Shown in pieces: positions 18,589-27,575 of a DNA stretch of 57,004 nt. A model generated the notes under the pieces. The model was not told the origin of the DNA, ran no database searches, and was given only the letters and a program-made list of their open reading frames with translations. The stretch spans positions 1 to 57,004 of the forward strand of contig JANJXJ010000225.1 of NCBI GenBank assembly GCA_024709105.1. Reading direction: 5' to 3'. Position 1 is the first letter of the stretch. The number at the start of each line of letters is the position of its first letter. The DNA comes from Lentimicrobium sp. Its GTDB lineage: Bacteria > Bacteroidota > Bacteroidia > Bacteroidales > Lentimicrobiaceae. Position numbers and translations under genes: made by a program.

Positions 18589-18671
18589 ATACGATTTTAT
18601 ACGCAAAGATACGATTACGATTTTAAATTGCAAAGACAAACTAATATGATTTGATACGTTTATATATGATT
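18589..18671. promoter_or_regulatory. ATAYGATT repeat array at the fic promoter (putative operator)
   Basis: Four copies of ATACGATT or ATATGATT begin at 18589, 18609, 18644 and 18664. The spacings are 20, 35 and 20 bp, so the array is two pairs, each about two helical turns apart. A partial copy (TACGATT) follows the second unit at 18617. The second copy overlaps the -7 box. This layout suits binding of a dimeric regulator such as the winged helix of Fic itself; that is inference. The remainder, 18674-18904, is AT-rich and shows no gene. Confidence 0.5.
18604..18634 (-). promoter_or_regulatory. promoter of fic (-33/-7 type)
   Basis: On the reverse strand TTTG (18634-18631) and TATCTTTG (18611-18604) are separated by exactly 19 nt, a consensus Bacteroidota promoter. 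Transcription would begin near 18597, about 12 nt before the fic ATG. Confidence 0.65.
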
Positions 18672-18904
18672 TTGAAACGAAAATGCAATGTATGCCAATT
18701 AAGAAGTTGACTTTTCACCATTTTGTCGCATATTCTAGCTGACTTTGTAATTGATCGGAGCGTTAGTTGTTTAATTATAATTTATTGAATGAATATTATT
18801 TGTTGGTTAGAGAAATGGAGGTAAAAATTACTATGGATAGATATTTATTACTTCAATGCTAAAATCCATGTTTAATGATTGAGTCTGTTTACAGGCAAAG
18901 CTAC

Positions 18905-19684
18905 TCAATACTCAATCAGCACCACTTCATCAATTTTAAGGCCAAGCAAACTGGATGCATTTCCACGGTTGATGGCTATTTCTATATACCCTGTTGTACT
19001 GGCAATCACAGCAATTTCACCTTCGGGAACATCTCCGTAAGCCTTGCGCAATTGATTGATAAGGTGTCTCCGGCCTTTGATGTTGATTGAGAATTTTCTG
19101 GTTATTCCATTATCTTCCAGTTCGCTAAGCGAAATATTCAGAAATACATTGCCATAATTATCAATATAAATTACCCTGCCCGACAAAGAATTTCCTGATG
19201 CCTGCGCTTTCATGCTGATGAGTGCTTTGAGATCTGTGCGCAAGCTGCCAAGTTCTTCAATTGTGCTTCCTGAAGCCAGCATAACCGCAGCTTTTACAAA
19301 TCTGTCGCGGGTAGAAAAGGTAAAGAATCCCGTTTCTTGCGGAATGTCCAACTCAACAATTTTTTCGGGATGTTTGTCGAACATCAACGTAAAGATACCG
19401 TTGTCGGTGCCGATAAAATAATGTCCATCGTACTCCAGGGCTATGTGTGGTGTTTGATCTGATTCTTCGGTGTTTATGCCCACAATGTGAATGGTTCCGG
19501 CTGGAAAAGAGGTGAAGGCATTCCGAAGAATAAATGATGCCTGTTTTACATTGTATGGCTGAATGATGTGCGAAATATCCACAATCCGGGCATCGGGTAA
19601 TCGGCTCAGAATGGCACCTTTCACAACTCCGGCGTAATGATCGCGGAGGCCCCAGTCGGTAGTAAGTGTGATGATGGGTGTCAT
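18905..19684 (-). CDS. SAM hydrolase / SAM hydroxide adenosyltransferase (DUF62)
   Basis: A 259-residue member of the DUF62 family, which includes fluorinase and chlorinase, though most members hydrolyse S-adenosylmethionine to adenosine and methionine. The N-terminal signature TLTTDWGLRDHYAGVVKG and DISHIIQPYNVKQASFIL are clear, followed by FIGTDNGIFT and a C-terminal beta domain with YIDNYGNVFLNIS. Nothing in the neighbourhood suggests halogenation, so the hydrolase is the better call. A TAATTTTG box (19757-19750) with ATTG 19 nt upstream is a plausible promoter. Confidence 0.88.
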   Translation of the reverse strand: MTPIITLTTDWGLRDHYAGVVKGAILSRLPDARIVDISHIIQPYNVKQASFILRNAFTSFPAGTIHIVGINTEESDQTPHIALEYDGHYFIGTDNGIFTLMFDKHPEKIVELDIPQETGFFTFSTRDRFVKAAVMLASGSTIEELGSLRTDLKALISMKAQASGNSLSGRVIYIDNYGNVFLNISLSELEDNGITRKFSINIKGRRHLINQLRKAYGDVPEGEIAVIASTTGYIEIAINRGNASSLLGLKIDEVVLIEY

Positions 19685-19948
19685 ATTTCTGTTGAATTCC
19701 TTTTGTAATGATGGCTTTCAGCCCGGCATAATTGAAAATTCTCAATTTGCAAAATTACATTATCCCATTGGTTTCGCAATAAAGAATTTGATTTATGCGA
19801 TTACAATATTTGAAACTCTTCTGATTCAATATTATGGCCGGTTTTGTCTGTAAATAAATTGCTTACATTCTTAATGCTATTCATATTTTTTCAGAGCTCT
19901 GGTTTAAACTTTCGCAGTTAAAAGAATTTTATAACTTTGAAAGAAAAA

Positions 19949-20251
19949 ATGGTACATCACATAGTTTTATTCAGATGTGCAGAATCTGTTCAAAATGAGG
20001 AAACTGCAACTGTGATTGCTGAAGTTAAATATCAGCTGGAGTTGTTGCCGGCTCTCATTCCCGAAATATTGAAATTTGAAGTCAGGCCTTGTGTACCTTT
20101 CGACAGGCTCGCAGCTGATTTATTGCTGATTAGTGAATTTGCCGATGCAGAGGCTCTTCAGACTTACCAGCAACATCCTGCACATCAGGCATTTGTTGCA
20201 TGGAATAGTGATAAGTGCCCGAAAATTTCAGCAGCTGATTATATTGCCTGA
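19949..20251 (+). CDS. Dabb (stress-responsive A/B barrel) domain protein
   Basis: A 100-residue protein matching the dimeric ferredoxin-like Dabb fold: MVHHIVLFRCAES at the N-terminus, FEVRPCVPFDRLAADLLLIS in the middle and LQTYQQHPAHQAFV near the end. Dabb proteins are small stress-associated or catalytic barrels of varied function. I chose ATG 19949; an in-frame TTG lies at 19937 but overlaps the TAACTTTG promoter-like box at 19932-19939. The gene stands alone and its role is unknown. Confidence 0.85.
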   Translation: MVHHIVLFRCAESVQNEETATVIAEVKYQLELLPALIPEILKFEVRPCVPFDRLAADLLLISEFADAEALQTYQQHPAHQAFVAWNSDKCPKISAADYIA

Positions 20252-20442
20252 AACGTAGATCACATTCCGGACTTGAAAGTAAATCAATCAGACAACAATT
20301 TGTAACACAAATGAGAAAGCGATGCATATTAATTGTAGCTTTGCTTGAAAAATGGTATCTCTTGCCTGATGCTGAACGACATTTCTTGTCCAACTGACTT
20401 TCGCTCTCTTTGAACTACTGGAATTTTTAAAAAATATTGAAT

Positions 20443-20847
20443 ATGAAGAAGTTACATCTTGTTTTTGCACTGTTTGTCCTGCTTGCTGCATCTTGTAATA
20501 TTGGCGGTGAAAACTACAGTCGTTATTACAGTTATGTAAATATTGATCAAACCATTGTGCCTGATTCTGCAAGGTTAGGCGATACCATTGATCTTTATTT
20601 CAGGGCAGGAGCGCCCAATGGTTGCTGGTCTGACCTGCAGATTTACCTTTATCCATACAACGATACAATTTTTGTGCTGGAAGCCATTGGCCTGTATGAG
20701 TCTTATGAAGGCATCTGTCCCGAGATTTATGTAACTTCCGATACCATTTTCAGGTTTGTTCCCGATACCGCCCGTGAATATATTTTTGCATCACAATCTG
20801 CTACTCTTAACACAAAGCTTGATACATTGCGTATTGTCAACCCCTGA
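20443..20847 (+). CDS. small lipoprotein of unknown function
   Basis: A 134-residue protein with a lipoprotein signal peptide: MKKLHLVFALFVLLAASC, lipobox A-A-S-C with Cys18. The mature part is mostly beta and acidic, with three further cysteines (GCWSDL, GICPEI and the lipidated Cys). I recognise no family. ATG 20443 is preferred over the in-frame TTG 6 nt earlier. The DUF418 gene follows 82 nt later on the same strand and may be co-expressed. Confidence 0.8.
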   Translation: MKKLHLVFALFVLLAASCNIGGENYSRYYSYVNIDQTIVPDSARLGDTIDLYFRAGAPNGCWSDLQIYLYPYNDTIFVLEAIGLYESYEGICPEIYVTSDTIFRFVPDTAREYIFASQSATLNTKLDTLRIVNP

Positions 20848-20929
20848 TCAACTTCATGGGTAAAACACATCTTATTTGATGTGATAAGTTGAAAAACAGA
20901 CGATTGCTCTAATCTTAACAACAAAACAT

Positions 20930-22171
20930 ATGAAGAATTCTGCATTGCCTGTTCAACCCGCTGAGCGCCTCCTCTTGCTGGATGTACTGCGTGGGTTTGC
21001 TATTTTTGGTATTCTCATGGTAAACATGAAAATATTCAGCAATCCTATGACCATAATGATGCTGCCACTGCATGAGATTTCAGGTGGCGAATCGCTGATT
21101 CCTGATTATTTTGTCAGATTCTTTTTTGAAGGCAAATTCTATACCTTGTTTTCATTACTTTTTGGTTACGGTTTCTGGATCTTTATGAACAAGCAGGTTG
21201 AGTCCGGAAGTATTCTTCCGGTTTTCAAACGGAGGTTGCTTATCTTATTGCTAACAGGTGCTTTACACTTATCGCTGGTTTGGGCAGGAGATATTTTGTT
21301 TTTTTATGCTTTGCTGGGATTTCTGCTGATTCTTTTCAGAAAATCCTCAAACAGAAAAATTGCCATATGGGGAGTTATCATGGTTTTATTCCCAACTATC
21401 CTGATGCTTATTATGTGGGGTTTTATTGCCCTGGGGTCAATGGCTCCCGAAGGGAAAGCAGCCATAGATGCTTCGTTTCAGGAAAGTGCAGATACCATGC
21501 GGGCCCTGGTTGAAAATGCATATCAGGTCTACAGTACCGGTTCATATTCCGAAGTTACTTCAATACGTATAAAAGAATGGCTGACTCTTTTGCCGGGGAT
21601 GTTCTTTTTTTATCCTTCGGTGCTGGGTATGTTTTTGTTTGGTACATGGGCAGCGCGCAAAGGTCTGGGTAAAGCAGATGCCGCTTCTTCCCGCTTCTTT
21701 AAAAAAGTATTGCCCTGGAGTCTGGTGCTGGGTATAGCAGGCGAAGGTTTATATACCTGGCTGTCGCAAAGCATAAATATGTCTGTGCCCACAGGTACTT
21801 CGTTGCTTGCCACCTTTAGCCATGCATTGGGAGCTCCGGCAATGACCTTGTTCTACGTTTCATCCATTGCACTGCTGCTCAACAAAGATATAATGCGTTC
21901 ATTCTGGAATGCTTTGGTTCCTGTTGGACGCATGGCGCTGACCAATTATCTGATGCAGTCCATCATTTGTACCCTTATTTTCTATTCATACGGACTTGGA
22001 TATTTTGGAAAGTTTACAACCCTGGATGGCATTATTCTGGTAGTTGTAATTTTTACAATACAAATATTTGCAAGTCGCCTATGGTTCAGGAAGTACAGTA
22101 TTGGCCCGGCTGAATGGCTGTGGCGCAGTCTTACCTATATGAAAAAGCAGCAAATGGTGAAAAAGGGGTAG
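20930..22171 (+). CDS. DUF418 (YeiB-type) membrane protein
   Basis: A 413-residue protein with about ten membrane segments. The N-terminal RLLLLDVLRGFAIFGILMVN is the typical opening of the DUF418/DUF1624 acyltransferase-like membrane family, and the C-terminal half has GRMALTNYLMQSII and a final FSIGPAEWLWRSLTY-like block (here YSIGPAEWLWRSLTY), the DUF418 hallmark. A transport or envelope-acylation role has been proposed for relatives, with little direct evidence. It is followed by a long hairpin. Confidence 0.9.
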   Translation: MKNSALPVQPAERLLLLDVLRGFAIFGILMVNMKIFSNPMTIMMLPLHEISGGESLIPDYFVRFFFEGKFYTLFSLLFGYGFWIFMNKQVESGSILPVFKRRLLILLLTGALHLSLVWAGDILFFYALLGFLLILFRKSSNRKIAIWGVIMVLFPTILMLIMWGFIALGSMAPEGKAAIDASFQESADTMRALVENAYQVYSTGSYSEVTSIRIKEWLTLLPGMFFFYPSVLGMFLFGTWAARKGLGKADAASSRFFKKVLPWSLVLGIAGEGLYTWLSQSINMSVPTGTSLLATFSHALGAPAMTLFYVSSIALLLNKDIMRSFWNALVPVGRMALTNYLMQSIICTLIFYSYGLGYFGKFTTLDGIILVVVIFTIQIFASRLWFRKYSIGPAEWLWRSLTYMKKQQMVKKG

Positions 22172-22242
22172 TCGGGTTATTTGATTCCTGATGACAATCG
22201 GTATTTAAGGAACTCCTGTGCTTTTTGCATCCGGAAAAAAAT

Positions 22243-22289
22243 AAGGATTTGTTCAAGCCGGATTCCGGTTTCCGGTATGTCAAATCCTT
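22243..22289 (+). terminator. hairpin after the DUF418 gene
   Basis: aaggatttg (22243-22251) pairs with caaatcctt (22281-22289), with a GC-rich inner ccgg-type helix. A short AT-rich run follows. It probably terminates DUF418 transcription ahead of the next gene. Confidence 0.55.
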
Positions 22290-22296
22290 TAATTTG

Positions 22297-22304
22297 TATT
22301 TTTG
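22297..22304 (+). promoter_or_regulatory. -7 box of the Asp-box protein gene
   Basis: TATTTTTG matches TAnnTTTG and lies 37 nt before the ATG at 22342, right after the preceding hairpin. No clear TTTG is found at the expected -33 position. Confidence 0.4.
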
Positions 22305-22341
22305 AACTCACACAACTATTCTTCTTATTAAGAACAATTTC

Positions 22342-24942
22342 ATGAAATCCAGGATCTACTCTTCGCTTCCGGTGTTAATTCCGGTACTGATGTTAGCTGC
22401 TTTTGCTATAGTCTATATGGCAGGTAATTCGGTTCAAAATACTGAAAATGCAATGCTTAAACGCACGGGCCTTGAAAAAGAGCCTGGATATCTTCCGGGC
22501 GACTGGCTTTCCAGGCAACGGGCTTATCCATACGGACGGATCAAATCAGAGCATTTTCTTCAGGCTGTAAGGCAAGCAGCTGCTATGCATAATGCTTCGG
22601 ATCGCAGTACGTTTAACTGGCAGCTGGCTGGGCCATTGAATATTGGCGGCAGAATTACTGATATCGAAATGCCTGCTGGTTCATCCTCAACTATATATCT
22701 CGGAGCTGCTTCAGGTGGAATTTTTAAAACAACCAACTCGGGCAGCAGCTGGACCAACATTTTTTCAACCGCCGCAACCATTTCTATCGGCGATCTTGCC
22801 ATTGGCCACGATAATCCGCAGCTGATTTATGCAGGTACCGGCGAAGCAAATGCTTCTAGTCAGAGTTTCAGGGGAGATGGAATTTATAAATCAACCGATG
22901 GTGGCAATACCTGGGAACATTCAGGGCTTGATCAATCTGCTTATTTCGGAAGAGTCATCATTGACCATCAAAATGAGAACAGAGTATTTGCAGCCGTCTG
23001 TGGAAATCTTTTCTCTCCGGATGAACACAGAGGCATTTACCGAACCACAGACGGTGGCCTGAACTGGGAAAAAGTTTTATTTATCAGCGATTCCACTTCG
23101 GGTATTGATCTGGTGCAGCATCCCACAAACCCCGACATTCTTTATGCTGCCATGTGGGAAAGAATGCGCGGGCTGAATTACCGGAGATCTTTCGGGCAAA
23201 CTTCAGGAATCTGGAAAACCACCGATGGAGGTGACACCTGGACAGAATTGCTTACCGGGCTTCCAAAGGGTGGTTATGTGGGCAGAATTGGGCTAACCAT
23301 CTCGCCCTCCGATCCGAACAGGTTGTACGCCTTTTACGACAATCAGTCAGAAGTTGCAGTTTACCGCACAAACAACGGCGGCAACAACTGGTCAAGAACC
23401 AACGACAATGCCATTCAGGGGATGAATAGTACCTTTGGCTGGTATTTCGGACAGGTCAGGGTTCATCCTCAGTTCCCTGATATCATTTACCTGATGGGAG
23501 TTGATCTTTTCTACTCTTCTGATGGTGGAAATACATACTATCAGCTGGCCGGTTATTATAACAGCGATGAGATACATGTTGACCATCACGCCATGTATAT
23601 TCATCCGCTTACCGGCCGTATCTATGAAGGAAACGACGGTGGTTTTTATTACAGCGACGATCTTGGTACCAGCTGGACATGGGTAAATAATATTCCTGTT
23701 ACACAGTTCTACGACATTGAAATCGACTATCTTAACCCGCAAAGGTTGTATGGTGGTACACAGGACAATAACTCAATTAAGACTGCTACAGGAAATACAA
23801 ATGACTGGTATCCAATACTTGGTGGTGACGGGTTTTACTGTTTGGTTGATTACACCCGATCAAATGTTGTTTATGCTGAATATCAGTGGGGTAAATTACA
23901 TAAGTCTACCAATTCTGGAAATTCAATGAATTATATTGCGGGTTATTGGGAAAACGACAGAGTAAACTGGTCGGCTCCGGTAATTATGCACCCAACCGAG
24001 CCCAATACCTTATATTTTGGAACTTACCGGGTTTGGAGAACTACCAACGGTGGCAATTCCTGGTCTGCTGTCAGTCAGGATCTTACCAATGGCGACGATG
24101 GCAGCTCGTATCATACTATTAGTACACTGGGCATCAGCAGTGTAGATCCGAATATTGTACTTGCAGGCACCGACGATGGCAGGGTGCACATCAGTGTAAA
24201 CGGTGGTTCGTTGTGGACCGATATAAGTGCTGGCCTTCCCGATCGCTGGATTACACGCGTGGCAGCCGATCCTTTTGCAGCCAATACCATATATGTTACC
24301 TGCTCTGGTTTCAGATGGGATGAGCCGATCAGCCATGTTTACCGTTCAGAGGATCTTGGTCAGACATGGGAGCCTATTTCCTCAAATCTGCCTGAAATTC
24401 CGGTGAATGCATTTGTTGCCGATCCTACCCGGCAAGGAAGGTATTTTATTGGAACCGATGCAGGTGTGTTTATGACTTCCAATTATGGCGAAAGCTGGGA
24501 AAGTATGAATGGAGGCCTGGGCAATGTCCCGGTAACCAGCATGAAGATTCATGACCTTGAACAAATGCTGGTTATAGGTACCTATGGACTTTCTGCATAC
24601 CGTTTCGATTTAAAAGACCTGAGTGTTGATGTTGCTGATAAGCCACTGACATCTAATGGGTTGAGTGTCGCAGGAGTTTATCCATCTCCATATAAGCCAG
24701 GAAGTTCGGGAAGTATGTGGGTGAGTGTTGGTGCTAACACTAAAACAAATGCAGTTATTTCACTCTTTGATATGCAGGGGCGACAGATAGGTAATTCAGC
24801 AGTTATTAATCTTACCTCTGGAATGAATTCATTGCAGGCAAACAATTTGTTTCCTCAATTAACTTCATTAAAGTCTGGTTATTATCTCATTTCTGTTGAA
24901 TCGGCAGGTAAAAAAGCTGTGGAGAAGTTCCTGATTCTGTAA
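22342..24942 (+). CDS. secreted VPS10/sortilin-type Asp-box (BNR) repeat protein, probable T9SS substrate
   Basis: An 866-residue exported protein. After an N-terminal hydrophobic segment (about 8-28) the core is a beta-propeller built from Asp-box repeats. I count about twelve variants of SxDxGxxW, for example TTNSGSSW, STDGGNTW, TTDGGLNW, TTDGGDTW, TTNGGNSW, SEDLGQTW and TSNYGESW. The last 90 residues (SLFDMQGRQIGNSAV and a final KAVEKFLIL) form a T9SS type A sorting domain. No catalytic residues stand out. Possible roles are glycan or protein binding at the surface. Related proteins are annotated as glycosyl hydrolases without proof. Confidence 0.88.
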   Translation: MKSRIYSSLPVLIPVLMLAAFAIVYMAGNSVQNTENAMLKRTGLEKEPGYLPGDWLSRQRAYPYGRIKSEHFLQAVRQAAAMHNASDRSTFNWQLAGPLNIGGRITDIEMPAGSSSTIYLGAASGGIFKTTNSGSSWTNIFSTAATISIGDLAIGHDNPQLIYAGTGEANASSQSFRGDGIYKSTDGGNTWEHSGLDQSAYFGRVIIDHQNENRVFAAVCGNLFSPDEHRGIYRTTDGGLNWEKVLFISDSTSGIDLVQHPTNPDILYAAMWERMRGLNYRRSFGQTSGIWKTTDGGDTWTELLTGLPKGGYVGRIGLTISPSDPNRLYAFYDNQSEVAVYRTNNGGNNWSRTNDNAIQGMNSTFGWYFGQVRVHPQFPDIIYLMGVDLFYSSDGGNTYYQLAGYYNSDEIHVDHHAMYIHPLTGRIYEGNDGGFYYSDDLGTSWTWVNNIPVTQFYDIEIDYLNPQRLYGGTQDNNSIKTATGNTNDWYPILGGDGFYCLVDYTRSNVVYAEYQWGKLHKSTNSGNSMNYIAGYWENDRVNWSAPVIMHPTEPNTLYFGTYRVWRTTNGGNSWSAVSQDLTNGDDGSSYHTISTLGISSVDPNIVLAGTDDGRVHISVNGGSLWTDISAGLPDRWITRVAADPFAANTIYVTCSGFRWDEPISHVYRSEDLGQTWEPISSNLPEIPVNAFVADPTRQGRYFIGTDAGVFMTSNYGESWESMNGGLGNVPVTSMKIHDLEQMLVIGTYGLSAYRFDLKDLSVDVADKPLTSNGLSVAGVYPSPYKPGSSGSMWVSVGANTKTNAVISLFDMQGRQIGNSAVINLTSGMNSLQANNLFPQLTSLKSGYYLISVESAGKKAVEKFLIL

Positions 24943-24994
24943 ACAAATGTTTTCAGTAGAATTGTAACGCTTCTGCTGATCAGGCCGATGAATG

Positions 24995-25033
24995 AAAAAC
25001 CTGGCAGGTACAATTTTTACTTGTCAGGTTTTT
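24995..25033 (+). terminator. terminator after the Asp-box protein gene
   Basis: aaaaacctg (24995-25003) pairs with caggttttt (25025-25033), with inner acaa/ttgt pairing and a T-rich tail beyond. It lies 53 nt after the stop codon. Confidence 0.7.
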
Positions 25034-25151
25034 CGTTTTTTAACTCACATTGCCACTCCAGGAAAAATCTTATTACTCTGCAAGGAATGTCCTTCCTGCT
25101 GAAATAGAGCTGCCAGGAAGTTTGTTTCATTAATGTTGAACTTTAATATAG

Positions 25152-25190
25152 CAAAAGCCTGATAAGAACAGGCTTTCTTATCAGGCTTTG
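25152..25190. terminator. long perfect hairpin after the PiT transporter gene
   Basis: A perfect 15-bp stem: 25154-25168 pairs with 25175-25189 around a 6-nt loop. It lies 29 nt beyond the stop codon of the reverse-strand transporter and probably terminates it. Confidence 0.65.
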
Positions 25191-25218
25191 TTAAAACAAG
25201 CCTTTTTAGACGAAAAGA

Positions 25219-27486
25219 TTAATCCTTTTTGATAGGAGGTTTAGCTGAAATTTCAAAGTCACGGCTCGATTTGAGCAGGTTCAGCATAAACAAAGTGAGA
25301 TTTTTAACCTCGGCCAGTATATTCAGATACAAGATACTGTTTCTTGTTCCGGTTTCTGAGTTTTTGATACGTTTTACCTGCTTTTTTCTGGCTTCCTCAA
25401 CAATACGATGAATATTCTGCTGCCTGGCAACAAGAAGGTCGAAATCTTCATAATTCTTTTTGGTGAGCATATGGGTTACCTCGCCGAACAGCAGGGAAAC
25501 TTCACCGTTAAGTCTGGATAGTTCCTCAATCTGAACAGGAATAAGAGGTTTGTGGTTATTTTCAACGTGTTCGTAACTGGGAACGGTGATGTAGGAAATA
25601 CAGTGATTGATTTCTCTCAGATAATCAATGGCCTGCACATAAAAGTGACCCGATTCGATTGAATCCTCTCGAAGGTGTGAAAGCGTTGATCCTACATGAT
25701 TTTTGAGCCTTTTAGTAGAAACATTTAAATCATCGGAGCTTGACTTGGCATTTTTTAGCAGTCTTCTGTCTTCGTCCATCAGTCCCATCAGCGCATCTTT
25801 AAAAATGCTCAGGCTTTGTCCCAATACCTGCTGAATAGTCATTGAACACCTTTCGAGAATATTTTCAGTACTTAACTCATCTGGCATGGCATCGAGCAAA
25901 GCTTCTGCTTTTTTCTCGTTTGTTCTGCGCAAGTGGATTATGTGTGTTCTGTAAATCAGGAATCCCGCAATACCTAATAATACAAAAGTTGCCACAAGTC
26001 CTCCGTAGAAAAGAATAATTGCAGCAATAAGAGAAACGGTAAAAGCTGCCAGAGCGGTGAAAAACCATCCTCCGATAACCGATAAAACACCTGTTATCCG
26101 GTAAACTGCACTTTCGCGGCCCCAGGCTTTGTCGGTGAGCGAAGTACCCATGGCCACCATAAATGTTACATAAGTTGTTGAGAGAGGCAGTTTCAGCGAG
26201 GTTCCCAGCGCAATGAGCATACTGGCCACAACCAGGTTAACACTTGCCCTGATCATGTCAAAGGCGGCGCCTTCAGGCATTTCAGCAAGTGTGTCTTCGC
26301 TGGGTGGTGTGAATCTTTTTTCTAGCCAGTTGTTTACTCGATCAGGCAAAAACCTGCCGATAGTGTTCGACATATTAAGTGCACCCCGGACAATGTTTCT
26401 GGATAATATCGAGGAATTAAACCTTTCAGAGCCTTCTCCCTGCCTGCTGAGATCAACAGAAGTTTCAATTACTGAGCGGGCTTTTTTTGATGTCCACAAA
26501 GTGTAGGCCATAACTAAACCTGCCAACAGGAGCATCCAGGTCTCAGTTTTAACATCATCGGCCAGCCCGGTCATTAAAAAAGTTGTCGGATCAGCTCCTG
26601 GCGCTGCATTAAAGAGCTGAACTGCCTTAAGACCTGCCAGAGGTACACCGATAAAGTTTACCAGGTCATTTCCGGCAAATGCCATGGCAAGTGCAAATGT
26701 ACCAGCCAGAACAATTACTTTCAAAACGCTTACTCTGAAAAGCATCATCAGCATCTGAAGAATAAATGTCCAGGCAGCAAAGCTTATCAGAAGAATAGTA
26801 AAAGTATTGGAATTGATAACTTCGAGTGTTTCTTTGGTGATAAATGAAGCGCCTTTAGCTCCTTTGATAAGCATAAAGTAGGTGATGCCCGTGATGGCGA
26901 GTCCGCCCCATATTGCTCCGTAATACCTTAGGTTGTATTTGAAGTTAAATGTAAAAATTAGCCTGGTGATATACTGAACAAGAGCCCCGAAGCTGAAAGC
27001 AACAGCTACCGAGACCAGAATACCCGTAATGATTGCCAGAGCTTTACCGGCATTGATGTATTGACCTAGATCCTGAATAGTTTGTTCAGATCCTGAAATC
27101 TTTATAACAGCAACAGCTACTGACGCACCAAGAAGTTCAAAAACTATAGAAACTGTGGTGGAAGTAGGCAGTCCGAAAGTGTTGAAAGTGTCCAGCAAAA
27201 TGACATCGGTAATCATAACTGCCAGAAAAATAATCATAACCTCATTAAAACTGAATTGCCCCGGAAAAAAAAGGCCTTTTCGGGCAATTTCCATCAAACC
27301 GCTTGAAAAAGTGGCGCCAACCAGCACACCCAGACTGGCAACAATCATTACCGTTTTAAATGAAGCAGCTTTTGCGCCAACAGCTGAATTGAGGAAATTT
27401 ACTGCATCGTTGGCTACACCAACCATAAGGTCGGAAATTGCAAGTATAAAAAGAACAACAACTAAAATCAAATAAACACTATCCAT
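25219..27486 (-). CDS. PiT-family inorganic phosphate transporter with PhoU-like C-terminal domain
   Basis: A 755-residue cation-coupled phosphate transporter of the PiT (Pit/PHO4) family. Two inverted halves are visible, each with its signature: GVANDAVNFLNSAVGAKAA near the N-terminus and FAGNDLVNFIGVPLAG in the middle, plus LSTTYVTFMVAMGTSL later. About ten to twelve membrane segments are followed by a soluble helical tail (about 535-755) resembling DUF47/PhoU. The fused tail is unusual compared with E. coli PitA and likely senses or gates. The second phosphate transporter lies immediately upstream on the same strand. Confidence 0.93.
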   Translation of the reverse strand: MDSVYLILVVVLFILAISDLMVGVANDAVNFLNSAVGAKAASFKTVMIVASLGVLVGATFSSGLMEIARKGLFFPGQFSFNEVMIIFLAVMITDVILLDTFNTFGLPTSTTVSIVFELLGASVAVAVIKISGSEQTIQDLGQYINAGKALAIITGILVSVAVAFSFGALVQYITRLIFTFNFKYNLRYYGAIWGGLAITGITYFMLIKGAKGASFITKETLEVINSNTFTILLISFAAWTFILQMLMMLFRVSVLKVIVLAGTFALAMAFAGNDLVNFIGVPLAGLKAVQLFNAAPGADPTTFLMTGLADDVKTETWMLLLAGLVMAYTLWTSKKARSVIETSVDLSRQGEGSERFNSSILSRNIVRGALNMSNTIGRFLPDRVNNWLEKRFTPPSEDTLAEMPEGAAFDMIRASVNLVVASMLIALGTSLKLPLSTTYVTFMVAMGTSLTDKAWGRESAVYRITGVLSVIGGWFFTALAAFTVSLIAAIILFYGGLVATFVLLGIAGFLIYRTHIIHLRRTNEKKAEALLDAMPDELSTENILERCSMTIQQVLGQSLSIFKDALMGLMDEDRRLLKNAKSSSDDLNVSTKRLKNHVGSTLSHLREDSIESGHFYVQAIDYLREINHCISYITVPSYEHVENNHKPLIPVQIEELSRLNGEVSLLFGEVTHMLTKKNYEDFDLLVARQQNIHRIVEEARKKQVKRIKNSETGTRNSILYLNILAEVKNLTLFMLNLLKSSRDFEISAKPPIKKD

Positions 27487-27575
27487 CCTTCAAAACAGTT
27501 AAAATGTCAGCAAAATTAGGCAGGCAAAGCCTATAAAACAGGGTTTCAATATTAATTTAATGTTAAATCCGCTCA

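Noticed and set aside
18905-19684. Fluorinase or chlorinase identity for the DUF62 protein
   Set aside because: There are no halogen-metabolism neighbours, and most DUF62 members are SAM hydrolases.
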